In this document: in pieces, positions 38,616-46,221 of the stretch
Layout: each line of letters opens with the position of its first letter
Position numbering within the stretch: the first letter of the stretch is position 1
Source of the DNA: Shewanella aestuarii
GTDB taxonomy: Bacteria; Pseudomonadota; Gammaproteobacteria; Enterobacterales; Shewanellaceae
DNA length: 64,000 bases
NCBI RefSeq assembly: GCF_014647215.1
Contig: NZ_BMOT01000001.1
Location: forward strand, 372,001-436,000
Reading direction: 5' to 3'
Position numbers and translations under genes: made by a program
Notes under the pieces: model-generated
What the model saw: only the letters and a program-made list of their open reading frames with translations
Database searches by the model: none
What the model was told of the DNA's origin: nothing

Positions 38616-39590
38616 TTGAGTACTAAGTTTGAAAACATTTTAATAGAAACGTTTGAAAAACTTTCTACTGAGAAATTTAAAGTAAATTTAGAATCTCATC
38701 ATCTTTTCGTTTGCGGAGGGGTGGTAGATGTCCAATCTGTTATTCCTCTAAGCTTCAGAAATCATTTAATTTCATATTCCGCCTCTAAATATCCTGCTGT
38801 TTTCGATTCAATAGTCCAAGCTGAAACATTTAAAGATTATTTTAAAGAGAATGCTTACCCTGATCTTCTAATTTTTGAAGAAGAAATTGCTAATTTAGCA
38901 TCTCTGGTTATTATATTTTTAGAGAGCCCTGGTTCATTAGTGGAACTGGGGATGTTCTGTACCAAACCAGATTTTTTTAAAAAGTTGATAATTGTTGCAC
39001 CACAAGAGGAAGTAAGTGGGGAGGACTCCTTTATTTATTTAGGCCCTCTTGAAAATATTAAAAAGAAAGAACCTACTGCTGTTGCTATCTATCCATGGCC
39101 CAAAGCTAACGAACAATACGAAAATGATCATCTTGAAGATTTATGCAAATCAATAGAAGAAAAATTATCATCGTTGCCTAAAAATGTTGAGTTCAATGCT
39201 AAAAATTCTGGTCATATAGCTTTTTTAATTGCTGAAATTATCCGAATTAGCTACCCAATAATTTTGAGCGAGATTGAGTTAGTTTTAATGTCTTTGGATA
39301 TAGAAATTAAGCAATCCGAAATTACTCGTCATATATACCTGCTTAATAAATTGAAAATAATCGATTCAATTTTTTATAGTCGCTATAGGTATTATTATTC
39401 AAGGCAACCAACGATTAGAATTTTAAATTTTGGCAAACTTTCAACAGGAAGTGGGTTTGATGAACAAGCAATCAGAATGAAATTAAAGCAATCTTTCGTG
39501 GCGTTTCAGGATGACCAATCTAGAAAACGAAAAAATGCGATGAAAGACATACTAGTAAAATTCGAAATGGCTAATGGAGGTGTAAAATGA
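38616..39590 (+). CDS. Retron effector: nucleoside-deoxyribosyltransferase-like toxin with winged helix
   Basis: A 324-residue protein of the type II-A retron effector family (the group containing the Ec86 effector and RcaT of Sen2/St85). The N-terminal half has a Rossmann-like deoxyribosyltransferase fold: LFVCGG (about 30-35), then FLESPGSLVELGMF with Glu103 and Glu110 in the place of the family's catalytic and substrate-binding acids. The C-terminal part (about 205-300) is a predicted winged-helix domain. In known members the protein is held inactive by msDNA-reverse transcriptase and, on phage infection, degrades nucleotides (NAD hydrolysis or base removal). The start is TTG, supported by AAGGAT five bases ahead. 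It overlaps the next gene by four bases (ATGA). Confidence 0.88.
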   Translation: MSTKFENILIETFEKLSTEKFKVNLESHHLFVCGGVVDVQSVIPLSFRNHLISYSASKYPAVFDSIVQAETFKDYFKENAYPDLLIFEEEIANLASLVIIFLESPGSLVELGMFCTKPDFFKKLIIVAPQEEVSGEDSFIYLGPLENIKKKEPTAVAIYPWPKANEQYENDHLEDLCKSIEEKLSSLPKNVEFNAKNSGHIAFLIAEIIRISYPIILSEIELVLMSLDIEIKQSEITRHIYLLNKLKIIDSIFYSRYRYYYSRQPTIRILNFGKLSTGSGFDEQAIRMKLKQSFVAFQDDQSRKRKNAMKDILVKFEMANGGVK

Positions 39591-40519
39591 TTATTGAATA
39601 TTTATCAGAATCTCTTTTTATGGCTAAGTATGATATTGTTAATTTTGCTTTGACATCACCTCACCGCTATAAAGTTTATGAAATTCCAAAAAGAAATTCA
39701 AAAAATACAAGAACAATTGCTCACCCTTCGAAAGAGCTAAAGTTTATTCAAAGGGAGCTTTTAAAGAAGCTTATTGAAATCTTGCCAGTACATGATGCAG
39801 CATTTGCATATCAAAAAGGTATTGGAATAAAAGATAATGCTAATAAGCATTCAAATTCTAAATATTTATTAAAAATGGATTTTAAAAATTTCTTTCCAAG
39901 CATAACTCCATCATTATTTTTTTCTATAGCAGAAAAAAATGGAATTGTTTTTGATAAAAATGATCAGTTAGTGTTGAAAGGGTTATTGTTTTATAAATCA
40001 AAGGCTAACAAAGAGTTGACGTTAAGTGTAGGTGCGCCAACATCGCCTTTGATATCAAACTTTCTGATGCATATATTTGATCAAAAAATCAGTTATGAAT
40101 GTTCGCTTAAAAAGGTTACATATACTAGGTATGCTGATGATATTACTTTCTCTACTAATATTAAAAATATTTTATTTGAGCTTCCTGAAATAATCATGCA
40201 ACTGTTACAGGAAACCGTTGTAGGTGTTGAAATTAACCCTGAAAAAACTATTTTTACTTCCAAAGCACATAACAGACATGTAACGGGTGTAACATTAACA
40301 AATGAAGGTGGATTATCGATAGGTAGGGACAAAAAACGATTGATATCCTCGATGATACATAAATCAAAATTTAATACATTAGCTAATGATGATGCATGCT
40401 ATTTATTAGGACTAATATCACATGCGTCCCATATTGAGCCTGAGTTCCTTGAGCGAATAATCAAAAAATATGGACTGGAAGTTATTCAGAATATTAAATT
40501 AAGCGCTATCACGAGTTAA
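39587..40519 (+). CDS. Retron reverse transcriptase
   Basis: A 310-residue RNA-directed DNA polymerase that would make msDNA from the RNA at 38411. Retron hallmarks are all present: the NAxxH motif (NANKH, 84-88), MDFKNFFPSI with catalytic Asp98, GAPTSPLISN (about 149-158), the YADD box (182-185) and the VTG motif (232-234) in the thumb region that recognises its own msr. The length is normal for the family. The overlap with the effector gene couples their translation, as in Ec86-type retrons. Nothing looks degenerate. Confidence 0.95.
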   Translation: MIIEYLSESLFMAKYDIVNFALTSPHRYKVYEIPKRNSKNTRTIAHPSKELKFIQRELLKKLIEILPVHDAAFAYQKGIGIKDNANKHSNSKYLLKMDFKNFFPSITPSLFFSIAEKNGIVFDKNDQLVLKGLLFYKSKANKELTLSVGAPTSPLISNFLMHIFDQKISYECSLKKVTYTRYADDITFSTNIKNILFELPEIIMQLLQETVVGVEINPEKTIFTSKAHNRHVTGVTLTNEGGLSIGRDKKRLISSMIHKSKFNTLANDDACYLLGLISHASHIEPEFLERIIKKYGLEVIQNIKLSAITS

Positions 40520-40725
40520 CGGTTTTTACTATTTAGTAATCTGCGTGGCTTCTGTTATTGTTAATCAAAAAAATATGTATTAAGTGTACACCCAGTTATT
40601 GACAAAAGAACTAATAAATATTTAAATGTCATATATCGACTACGAATGTTCACTATCTGAGATGTGATTTTTCGATTAGCTATTGATTATAATGAATTTT
40701 ATTTTTATTTTGTGGCTGGTTTCTT

Positions 40726-40756
40726 GGGTTCAAATCCCTATCCCTCCGCCATATTA
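40726..40756. repeat. Right attachment repeat (attR)
   Basis: An exact copy of the 31 bases at 36134-36164, starting GGGTTCAAATCCC. Only this 3' piece of the tRNA is present, so there is no second tRNA gene. It is followed directly by a diverged tRNA terminator and an integrase relic, so it probably also served as the left site of an older element. Confidence 0.92.
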
Positions 40757-40764
40757 AATACGAG

Positions 40765-40795
40765 AAAAGCCGTTGATTATCAACGGCTTTTTTTG
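40765..40795 (+). terminator. Diverged tRNA terminator next to attR
   Basis: AAAAGCCGTTGA (40765-40776) pairs with TCAACGGCTTTT (40780-40791) and is followed by T residues. It corresponds to the tRNA-Ser terminator at 36172, with compensating changes in both arms. Confidence 0.8.
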
Positions 40796-40838
40796 TATTT
40801 GGCGTTTGAGGGGCTCTCCATAAGGATTGACTCAGACA

Positions 40839-41219
40839 ATGTATCTGCTTTTGACATAAGCAGAGCCCCCAACAACGTATACTTCACGCGTATCTGTTTA
40901 GCCAAATCATTACGCGATAAAGGTTTTCCTTTTGATGTAAAAGTCTCACAACTGACTCGTGACAGAGCAGAAGCCGTCATCCGTAACATCGATGTTGCAG
41001 GAGCTCTCAAAAAAATCATCAAGTCTATTGACCATCAAATCCGTATAAATGACTTTATTCGCTACGTTGATGAGGTCATTAATCATCTCAGAACTCAAGC
41101 ATATTGTTGCTCAAATCGTCGGTCACGTTAATCTCAACATCACTTTCAGTCGTTACGGCAAAGATGTAAACGTTGCAGCATTGCTTAAGGATATTGAGGG
41201 AATTGAATATAAAATTTGA
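40839..41219 (+). pseudogene. Decayed tyrosine integrase, internally deleted and frameshifted
   Basis: The segment reads MYL at 40839, then after a frameshift RAPNNVYFTRICLAKSLRDKGF and onward to DFIRYVDEVINHL, paralleling residues 1-77 of the intact integrase at 36258. After a second frame change at about 41091 it reads HIVAQIVGHVNLNITFSRYGKD..., matching the C terminus including the nucleophile Tyr region, and ends at 41219. About 340 codons of core-binding and catalytic domain are missing. It lies at the same distance from its attachment repeat as the intact gene does from attL, so it is the relic of an earlier element. Confidence 0.85.
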
Positions 41220-41531
41220 TGTTCGGGTGTGGTCAATAAATACACTGTGAACTTATGCCCTCCATATACGTGTGCCATCAGTAATACACTGTTTTATATT
41301 GAGGAATAAAAACGGCACAAAAAGCATCGATATTTTGAAATACACCTACTAAATTTTCATCCTTTTCTAATATTATTTAGCAATATATAAATGATTAGAT
41401 GGTATCAATTGAGCCATGTTAGTAATGCTAGTGATCTTATTGTAAATAAAGAAGTTTAAGTCCTTAAAACTAGTGCAATATAACGATAACCCGAGTACTG
41501 TATACATATCAATCCTCACATCCACATCGAA
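41220..41531. other. AT-rich intergenic region, nothing assigned
   Basis: About 310 bases between the integrase relic and a small secreted-protein gene. I see no tRNA, clear hairpin terminator or small gene. It presumably contains the promoter of the following gene. Confidence 0.4.
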
Positions 41532-41543
41532 ATGACAAGGCCT

Positions 41544-42035
41544 ATGAAAAACAAACTGATTATCGCTGTTTGTTTAGCAGCATTATCCAGCACCTCCGCG
41601 TATGCTATTAACGCAAAGTACAGAGAGCAACTTATCCGTTCCGGTTGCACTCAGGTTTCTGAGCGGCAAGGATGCGACATTACTAAGTCTAAAGCTGAAA
41701 ACGCGAAGGCTGGTTTTGTGACTGAAGCGCCAGTTCAAGATGCTAATGTCAACGATATTACTTTTCACGCTACTGGCTCAGTCTCTTGCTCATTGGGAGA
41801 TGCGCAGGGTTCATTGCAGTGTGAGTTCGGCGTCATTCGCACTACGCTTGGAAACGCGGAAGTGCATGTCACGCCTCCCGATGGGCTCAAGCGCATTTTA
41901 ATTTTTTCGGGCGAGAAGGTGTCATCCGACCGCTACTCGACAGTGAAAGTAAGTAAAAAGCAAGATCTCTGGCTTATTGACGTGAATGACTACGAACATT
42001 ATCAGATCTCAGATGCTATGATTTTTGGTGATTGA
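41544..42035 (+). CDS. Small secreted protein of unknown function
   Basis: A 163-residue protein starting MKNKLIIAVCLAALSSTSAYA, a clear signal peptide cleaved after AYA, so periplasmic or secreted. The mature part has four cysteines (in SGCTQV, RQGCDIT, VSCSL and QCEF), possibly two disulfides, and is otherwise unlike any family I recognise. The start at 41544 has AAGG ahead; an ATG 12 bases earlier is less well placed. It is followed within ten bases by a sequence resembling a degenerate integron attC site, so it may be a stranded gene cassette. Confidence 0.65.
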   Translation: MKNKLIIAVCLAALSSTSAYAINAKYREQLIRSGCTQVSERQGCDITKSKAENAKAGFVTEAPVQDANVNDITFHATGSVSCSLGDAQGSLQCEFGVIRTTLGNAEVHVTPPDGLKRILIFSGEKVSSDRYSTVKVSKKQDLWLIDVNDYEHYQISDAMIFGD

Positions 42036-42044
42036 GTGGTATCT

Positions 42045-42140
42045 AATAAGTCGCTCAAGGTCGGGCTTGTCACTGGATTGTCTCAATCGACGCATCCTGT
42101 GTATATTATGCGCCGCTGGTGTCAGTCCCTTAGCTATGCA
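42045..42140. other. Degenerate attC-like (VCR-like) site
   Basis: Left part GCTCAAGGTCGGGCTTGTCAC (positions 42053-42073, first 20 bases cited as GCTCAAGG and CTTGTCAC) and right part GTGTCAGTCCCTTAGC (42119-42134) are imperfectly complementary. The right part is very close to the GTCAGCCCCTTAG portion of the Vibrio cholerae integron repeats. The outer core sites are eroded (TCTAATAAG; no GTTRRRC). It lies directly after the small secreted-protein gene, where an attC belongs. The assignment rests on remembered VCR sequence. Confidence 0.5.
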
Positions 42141-42172
42141 ATGGATTATCTAATAAACATAAGGAAACGATA

Positions 42173-43705
42173 ATGAAGTCAATACGAAGGGAAGCGCTGG
42201 TTGCTACAGCGCTTGCTTGCCTGCTGATGCTTAGCACATCAGGATCCGCCCAGACCACAGGGTTTGACGAACTGGCCAACTTGCCATTCGTTGAAAACAG
42301 GCCGACAGCGGAAACCGCACAGATCTTGCAAGATGAGCTACTTTTTCAGCGTGCCACCCAGACCTATCTCTGGGCAATGCCGCTGATCAACACGCTTGGG
42401 ATGAAATATGGTTCGGAGAAAGTCTTCGGTGAAGGCTACAACGTCCTGCCAGTTTGGAAGCAGCGCCTCGACGCGAAGACGCTAGTAACGACCCCAAACT
42501 CAGATGTGCTTTACGCGATGAGCTATGTTGATCTTGGCAAAGATGGTCCGCTGGTATTTGAGGCACCACCTGGCCTACAGGGCATTCTACTCGATGCGTG
42601 GCAGCGACCAATTCCGGTCGATGGCGGTAATTTCTTTGGCGACGTTGGCCTACCTGGGCCTGATGCGGGTAAAGGCGGCAAGTTTCTCTTGCTGCCGCCG
42701 GGCTACAGCGGTGAGGTGCCGGAAGGCTATTTTGTCTATCGTTCGGCAACCAACAACGTTTTTGTCTTCTTACGTGCGTTCTATCAAGATCCGAATGATC
42801 TGACGCCTGCCGCCGAGCTGGTTGAACAGTCGAAGATCTATCCGCTCAACAATAAAGCGGGTGCTAGGCCAATGACATTCCCGAATGCCTCAGGTGTTCC
42901 GGCAAACATGCTGCCAGTTTCCGATAGCCATGCCTTCGACCAGCTCAAGCAATTGCTGGACAGTGAGGGCAGCCATTTAGCGAGCCCGGATGGACTCGGG
43001 ATGCTGGCGTCCATCGGTATTATCAAAGGCTTGCCGTTCAACCCTGATGAGCATGAGCGGCAGATCCTCGATCGGGCTGCCAAGACGGCCTACAAGATGA
43101 GCCGTGTTGTCGGCTTCAAAGAAGTCGTCAATGGGCGTTCTTTACGTGTTTACCCTGACCGCGTCTGGCTTAATCCTATCGCCGAAGGGACACCGGAAAA
43201 TCCGAGTGGGCCGTTTGACTTGGCCTGGGGCAGAAAAGCTGAGGGGTATATCGATCTCGACACTCGCATTTGGTTCTTCACCGATTACTACTCGCTTAGC
43301 CCAGGTATGATGTCGCAAATACCGGGCAAGGGCGCGAAATACATGATTGGCTTTACCGACAGTCAGGGGGTGTCCTTGACTGGCAGCAACAGCTATCAAC
43401 TTAACTTGCCGGCCAATATACCGGCCGCCTTGTTTTGGTCGGTGACGCTTTACGAAGCTGAAAACGCCTCTGGTCTCGCTAATGGTAGGCCTTTCCCATC
43501 GCTCGGCTCGCGCGACAAGCCAGTGCAGAATGCCGATGGCAGCACGACTCTCTACCTCGGGCCGAAGGCTTTGGAAGGCAAGCAAGCAAACTGGCTTGCA
43601 ACCGTACCGGGTAAAGGCTATTTCGCGATCCTACGGCTTTATGGACCAACAGAGGCTGCCATCGACAAGAGCTGGAAGCCTGGCGATATCGAAAAGGTGA
43701 AATAG
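42173..43705 (+). CDS. DUF1254/DUF1214-family exported protein
   Basis: A 510-residue protein with a signal peptide (about 26 residues, ending SAQ). An N-terminal DUF1254 part (about 50-190, with YLWAMPLINTLGMKYGSE and TPNSDVLYAMSYVDL) and a C-terminal DUF1214 part (about 370-500, with IPAALFWSVTLYEAENASGL and KGYFAILRLYGPTEAAIDKSW cited in fragments) are recognisable. The biochemical role of the family is not established. Codon use is clearly richer in G and C than the neighbouring genes, which suggests transfer. A sound ribosome site (AAGGAAACG) precedes the ATG. It lies in the older part of the tRNA-Ser hot spot. Confidence 0.82.
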   Translation: MKSIRREALVATALACLLMLSTSGSAQTTGFDELANLPFVENRPTAETAQILQDELLFQRATQTYLWAMPLINTLGMKYGSEKVFGEGYNVLPVWKQRLDAKTLVTTPNSDVLYAMSYVDLGKDGPLVFEAPPGLQGILLDAWQRPIPVDGGNFFGDVGLPGPDAGKGGKFLLLPPGYSGEVPEGYFVYRSATNNVFVFLRAFYQDPNDLTPAAELVEQSKIYPLNNKAGARPMTFPNASGVPANMLPVSDSHAFDQLKQLLDSEGSHLASPDGLGMLASIGIIKGLPFNPDEHERQILDRAAKTAYKMSRVVGFKEVVNGRSLRVYPDRVWLNPIAEGTPENPSGPFDLAWGRKAEGYIDLDTRIWFFTDYYSLSPGMMSQIPGKGAKYMIGFTDSQGVSLTGSNSYQLNLPANIPAALFWSVTLYEAENASGLANGRPFPSLGSRDKPVQNADGSTTLYLGPKALEGKQANWLATVPGKGYFAILRLYGPTEAAIDKSWKPGDIEKVK

Positions 43706-43809
43706 CCTTTTAATCTCCGCTAACCATCGGTGAAGCTGTGCCTTTGACAGGGCTCGGCTTTACCGTGGCATACAAAAAATCCCTACCGAAAAAATACAAA
43801 TTCCTATAG

Positions 43810-43906
43810 CATAAAAACCGATTAATTTGGTTGTGGCATAGAGCTAGACCAATTAGTGGTTTATGTTTTGCAAACAGCGTAAAGCAAAAATATTAAAACG
43901 TTAGGC
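43810..43906. other. Second attC-like region with GTTAGGC boundary
   Basis: An imperfect inverted repeat, arms 43810-43831 (CATAAAAACCG..AATTTGGT) and 43848-43865 (ACCAATTAGTGGTTTATG), is followed by AACGTTAGGC at about 43898-43906. GTTAGGC is the consensus right core site of integron attC. The matching left core site is not clear, so this is either decayed or a chance resemblance. The next gene begins 13 bases later and ends in GCCTAAC. Confidence 0.35.
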
Positions 43907-43919
43907 ATAAGGAATTATC

Positions 43920-44369
43920 ATGCGAAGCTCATTGTCTCTTTCACAATATGTTAAGAAACGAAATGGGGTTCCTCTGGGCGCAAGCCACTCAATGAGAAAT
44001 ATGTTTGCACGTTCCTTAGGTGCTAAGTCTTTTCCTGTGTTTTGGTATTACTGGAACCCTATTTGGAGCTACTATTTGTCTCGTAACGTCATGAGACCAC
44101 TTAACAAGTTTTTACCGAGCTCATTGGCTGTTTTCATCACATTTATCATCAGTGGCGCACTCCATGATTTGGCTGTTTCGCTGGTTAAGTGGAAAGCCGT
44201 TTTCTTTTTCACCCCATGGTTTGGCTTAATGGGGTTAATCGTTATAACCAGCACCAAATTAAGTGTTTCCTATGGGCATTTTGCTTGGCACACCAGAGCA
44301 ACTATCAACGTTTTTATTATTGTTGTAACGCTGTGTTTAACATACGTAGTTGACGGCGTGTATGCCTAA
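43920..44369 (+). CDS. Small membrane protein, possibly a partial MBOAT-like acyltransferase
   Basis: A 149-residue protein with three or four hydrophobic stretches. The segment FWYYWNPIWSYYLSRNVMRPLNKFLP, followed by FIISGALHDLAV with a His after SGA, recalls the conserved His region of membrane-bound O-acyltransferases. Those proteins are far longer, so this would be a C-terminal fragment or a distinct small family. It is framed by GTTAGGC (43900-43906) upstream and GCCTAAC (44364-44370) overlapping its stop, the layout of an integron cassette. Function is unknown. Confidence 0.55.
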   Translation: MRSSLSLSQYVKKRNGVPLGASHSMRNMFARSLGAKSFPVFWYYWNPIWSYYLSRNVMRPLNKFLPSSLAVFITFIISGALHDLAVSLVKWKAVFFFTPWFGLMGLIVITSTKLSVSYGHFAWHTRATINVFIIVVTLCLTYVVDGVYA

Positions 44370-45013
44370 CTAATGACTAGGAGGCATCGACAACTTATCC
44401 AAGAAATATCTTAATATAATTTATCGACTGTAAATGCTGACTTTCTTGGGGTGCTATTTTTATTAGTTAATGATTTTAAAATGTGTAATCTTTTTTATGA
44501 GTGATTCTGTAGTTGTTATTTAGTGAATGCAGATTATCTCTTCTTTTGACTAAATAAGATAAACGTTGACTATTAGTGTTTTCTTTTTTTGAGGTGAGAG
44601 GCTTTGCATATGGATTGATTCAAACAATTTATCTGCTTATCTTTAAGCTCGCTTGAGCAAACCTTTTCTGTAAATCTATCTGTTAAGCCCAATATTTACC
44701 CGATAAAGACGTCTATTAACAAGGCGTCTGCAGTCTTGTTGAAATAATATCCTAAATTTATCTAGCCTTATAAATTCTTATCAATGTCTTACATTCAACT
44801 ATTTAGCCCAAGCACTCATAAATGATATGATGTGTGGCTGTCTTAACTACGAATCCTAAGCTTAGCCAATAAATATGTGGCAATGTCGGTCTTACTTTTC
44901 GTATGATGATTGTAATCATTTGATTTAATGTATTGATATTTATTATTTTATTCTTTCGTCCTATGTTAGGACGCAGCCTTTTTAGTATTTCAGCATTACT
45001 GGAGACAAAGCTC
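44370..45013. other. Non-coding region with integrase relic, ahead of aguA
   Basis: About 640 bases. Its centre (about 44585-44750) is a heavily decayed integrase relic, described separately. The right part, an AT-rich stretch from about 44760, should contain the aguA promoter. No other gene was recognised. Confidence 0.45.
44585..44750 (+). pseudogene. Highly decayed third integrase relic
   Basis: About 50 bases beginning TTTGAGG at about 44589 and running through GGATTGATTCAAACAATTTA match the upstream and start region of the integrase relic at 40807-40850 with scattered changes. Further on, AAACCTTTTCTGTAAATC resembles the GFPFDVKV coding region. The end, with AAAGACGTC and CGTCTGCAGTCTTGTTGAAATA, resembles the KDVNVAALLKD end of that relic. 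There are many stops and deletions. This suggests a third, oldest insertion at the tRNA-Ser site. Confidence 0.5.
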
Positions 45014-46126
45014 ATGACAAACATGAATGCGGATGCCGCTAAGTTATCGACTAAGCCATCTCAAGATGGATTTAGCATGCCCGGCGAATGGGCTCCGCAG
45101 CAAGCTGTGTGGATGATTTGGCCATATCGTCCTGATAACTGGCGCTCTGCTGGTGTTTACGCTCAGGCGACTTTTGCTAAGGTAGCCGATGCGATTGGTG
45201 CCGCAACTCCTGTTTATATGGGGGTTCCGCAGTCATTTCTGGTACAGGCAAAGACGGTTATGCCTGAGCATGTGACTTTGGTTGAAATAGAGAGTAATGA
45301 TTGTTGGGCCCGTGATACAGGTCCTACGGTTGTAGTGAATGCCAAGGGCGAATGTCGTGGTATTGATTGGGGGTTTAATGCTTGGGGTGGGCATAATGGT
45401 GGCTTGTATTCACCATGGGATCAAGATGAGCAAGTTGCACAAAAGATGCTTTCTGTGCATGGTTTTGATCGTTATCAAACGCCGCTTATCCTAGAGGGCG
45501 GCTCAATTCATGTTGATGGTGAAGGTACCTGTTTGACCAGTGCTGAATGTTTGCTTAACAGTAACCGCAACCCAGACTTAACGCGTGAACAGATAGAAGC
45601 ATTATTGTCTGAGTATTTAAATGTACAACAATTTATCTGGTTAGAAGAAGGCGTATATATGGATGAGACAGATGGACATATTGATAATATGTGCTGTTTT
45701 GCTCGTCCTGGTGAAGTTATTTTACACTGGACTGATGATAAATCCGATCCACAATATCCTCGTTCAAAAGCCGCGCTAGATGTATTACAAAATGCAGTTG
45801 ATGCACAAGGTCGTAAATTAAAAATCCATCTATTACCTCAGCCAGGTCCTTTGTATTGTACAGCCGAAGAAGCGCAAGGTGTCGAACAGGGCACAGGTGT
45901 TCCACGTACGGCGGGTGAACGTTTGGCAGGTTCTTACGTAAACTTTTTAATTACCAACCAACGTGTTGTGTTCCCATTACTTGATCCTGCCACGGATGAA
46001 ATCGCTGCCCAAAAACTACAGGATATTTTCCCAGAATATGAGATTGTTGGAGTACCTGCGCGTGAGATCTTATTAGGTGGCGGTAATATTCATTGTATCA
46101 CCCAACAGATCCCTTCTGGGCAGTAA
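45014..46126 (+). CDS. aguA: Agmatine deiminase
   Basis: Hydrolyses agmatine to N-carbamoylputrescine and ammonia, a step in putrescine synthesis from arginine. The 370-residue protein shows the family signatures [22 protein letters not shown] (in part), [26 protein letters not shown] and the nucleophile Cys in [11 protein letters not shown] near the C terminus. The start at 45014 has GGAG nine bases upstream; an earlier in-frame ATG at 44933 would add an unrelated leader. The usual partner aguB is absent; instead an amidase gene follows at 46222. Confidence 0.94.
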   Translation: MTNMNADAAKLSTKPSQDGFSMPGEWAPQQAVWMIWPYRPDNWRSAGVYAQATFAKVADAIGAATPVYMGVPQSFLVQAKTVMPEHVTLVEIESNDCWARDTGPTVVVNAKGECRGIDWGFNAWGGHNGGLYSPWDQDEQVAQKMLSVHGFDRYQTPLILEGGSIHVDGEGTCLTSAECLLNSNRNPDLTREQIEALLSEYLNVQQFIWLEEGVYMDETDGHIDNMCCFARPGEVILHWTDDKSDPQYPRSKAALDVLQNAVDAQGRKLKIHLLPQPGPLYCTAEEAQGVEQGTGVPRTAGERLAGSYVNFLITNQRVVFPLLDPATDEIAAQKLQDIFPEYEIVGVPAREILLGGGNIHCITQQIPSGQ

Positions 46127-46147
46127 GTAAAATCTAAGGAGAACACA

Positions 46148-46210
46148 ATGACCATTAATGGCGCTGTTTTTTCAATAAATTTGACTGTCAATACAATTGG
46201 CTTTCAATAA
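46148..46210 (+). CDS. Possible 20-residue peptide ORF with a strong ribosome site
   Basis: The frame MTINGAVFSINLTVNTIGFQ lies between aguA and the amidase gene. It is preceded by AAGGAG at optimal distance and its stop is followed in the next base by GAGG, the ribosome site of the amidase gene. It might be a translational leader or the remaining start of a deleted gene such as aguB. The peptide itself resembles nothing I know. Confidence 0.35.
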   Translation: MTINGAVFSINLTVNTIGFQ

Positions 46211-46221
46211 GAGGTCGTAAC

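Larger units (their letters stand above)
36134..40756. mobile_element. Integrative element of about 4.6 kb carrying a retron
   Basis: Bounded by 31-bp direct repeats at the 3' end of tRNA-Ser and at 40726-40756. Contents in order are the tRNA terminator, a tyrosine integrase (36258-37670), a structured non-coding stretch (about 37.7-38.4 kb), and retron RNA, effector and reverse transcriptase (38.4-40.5 kb). There is no excisionase, replication, capsid or conjugation gene. It is therefore either a minimal island that depends on other elements or a reduced prophage satellite. The retron genes look more AT-rich than the flanking housekeeping genes. Confidence 0.85.

Noticed and set aside
40664-40838. 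N-terminal part of an open frame leading into the integrase relic
   Set aside because: It runs through the attR repeat and terminator hairpin, so it is not coding. Only the part after 40839 resembles integrase.
42387-42749. Long minus-strand frames inside the DUF1254 gene
   Set aside because: They are antisense shadows caused by the higher GC content; the plus-strand protein has a signal peptide and known domains.
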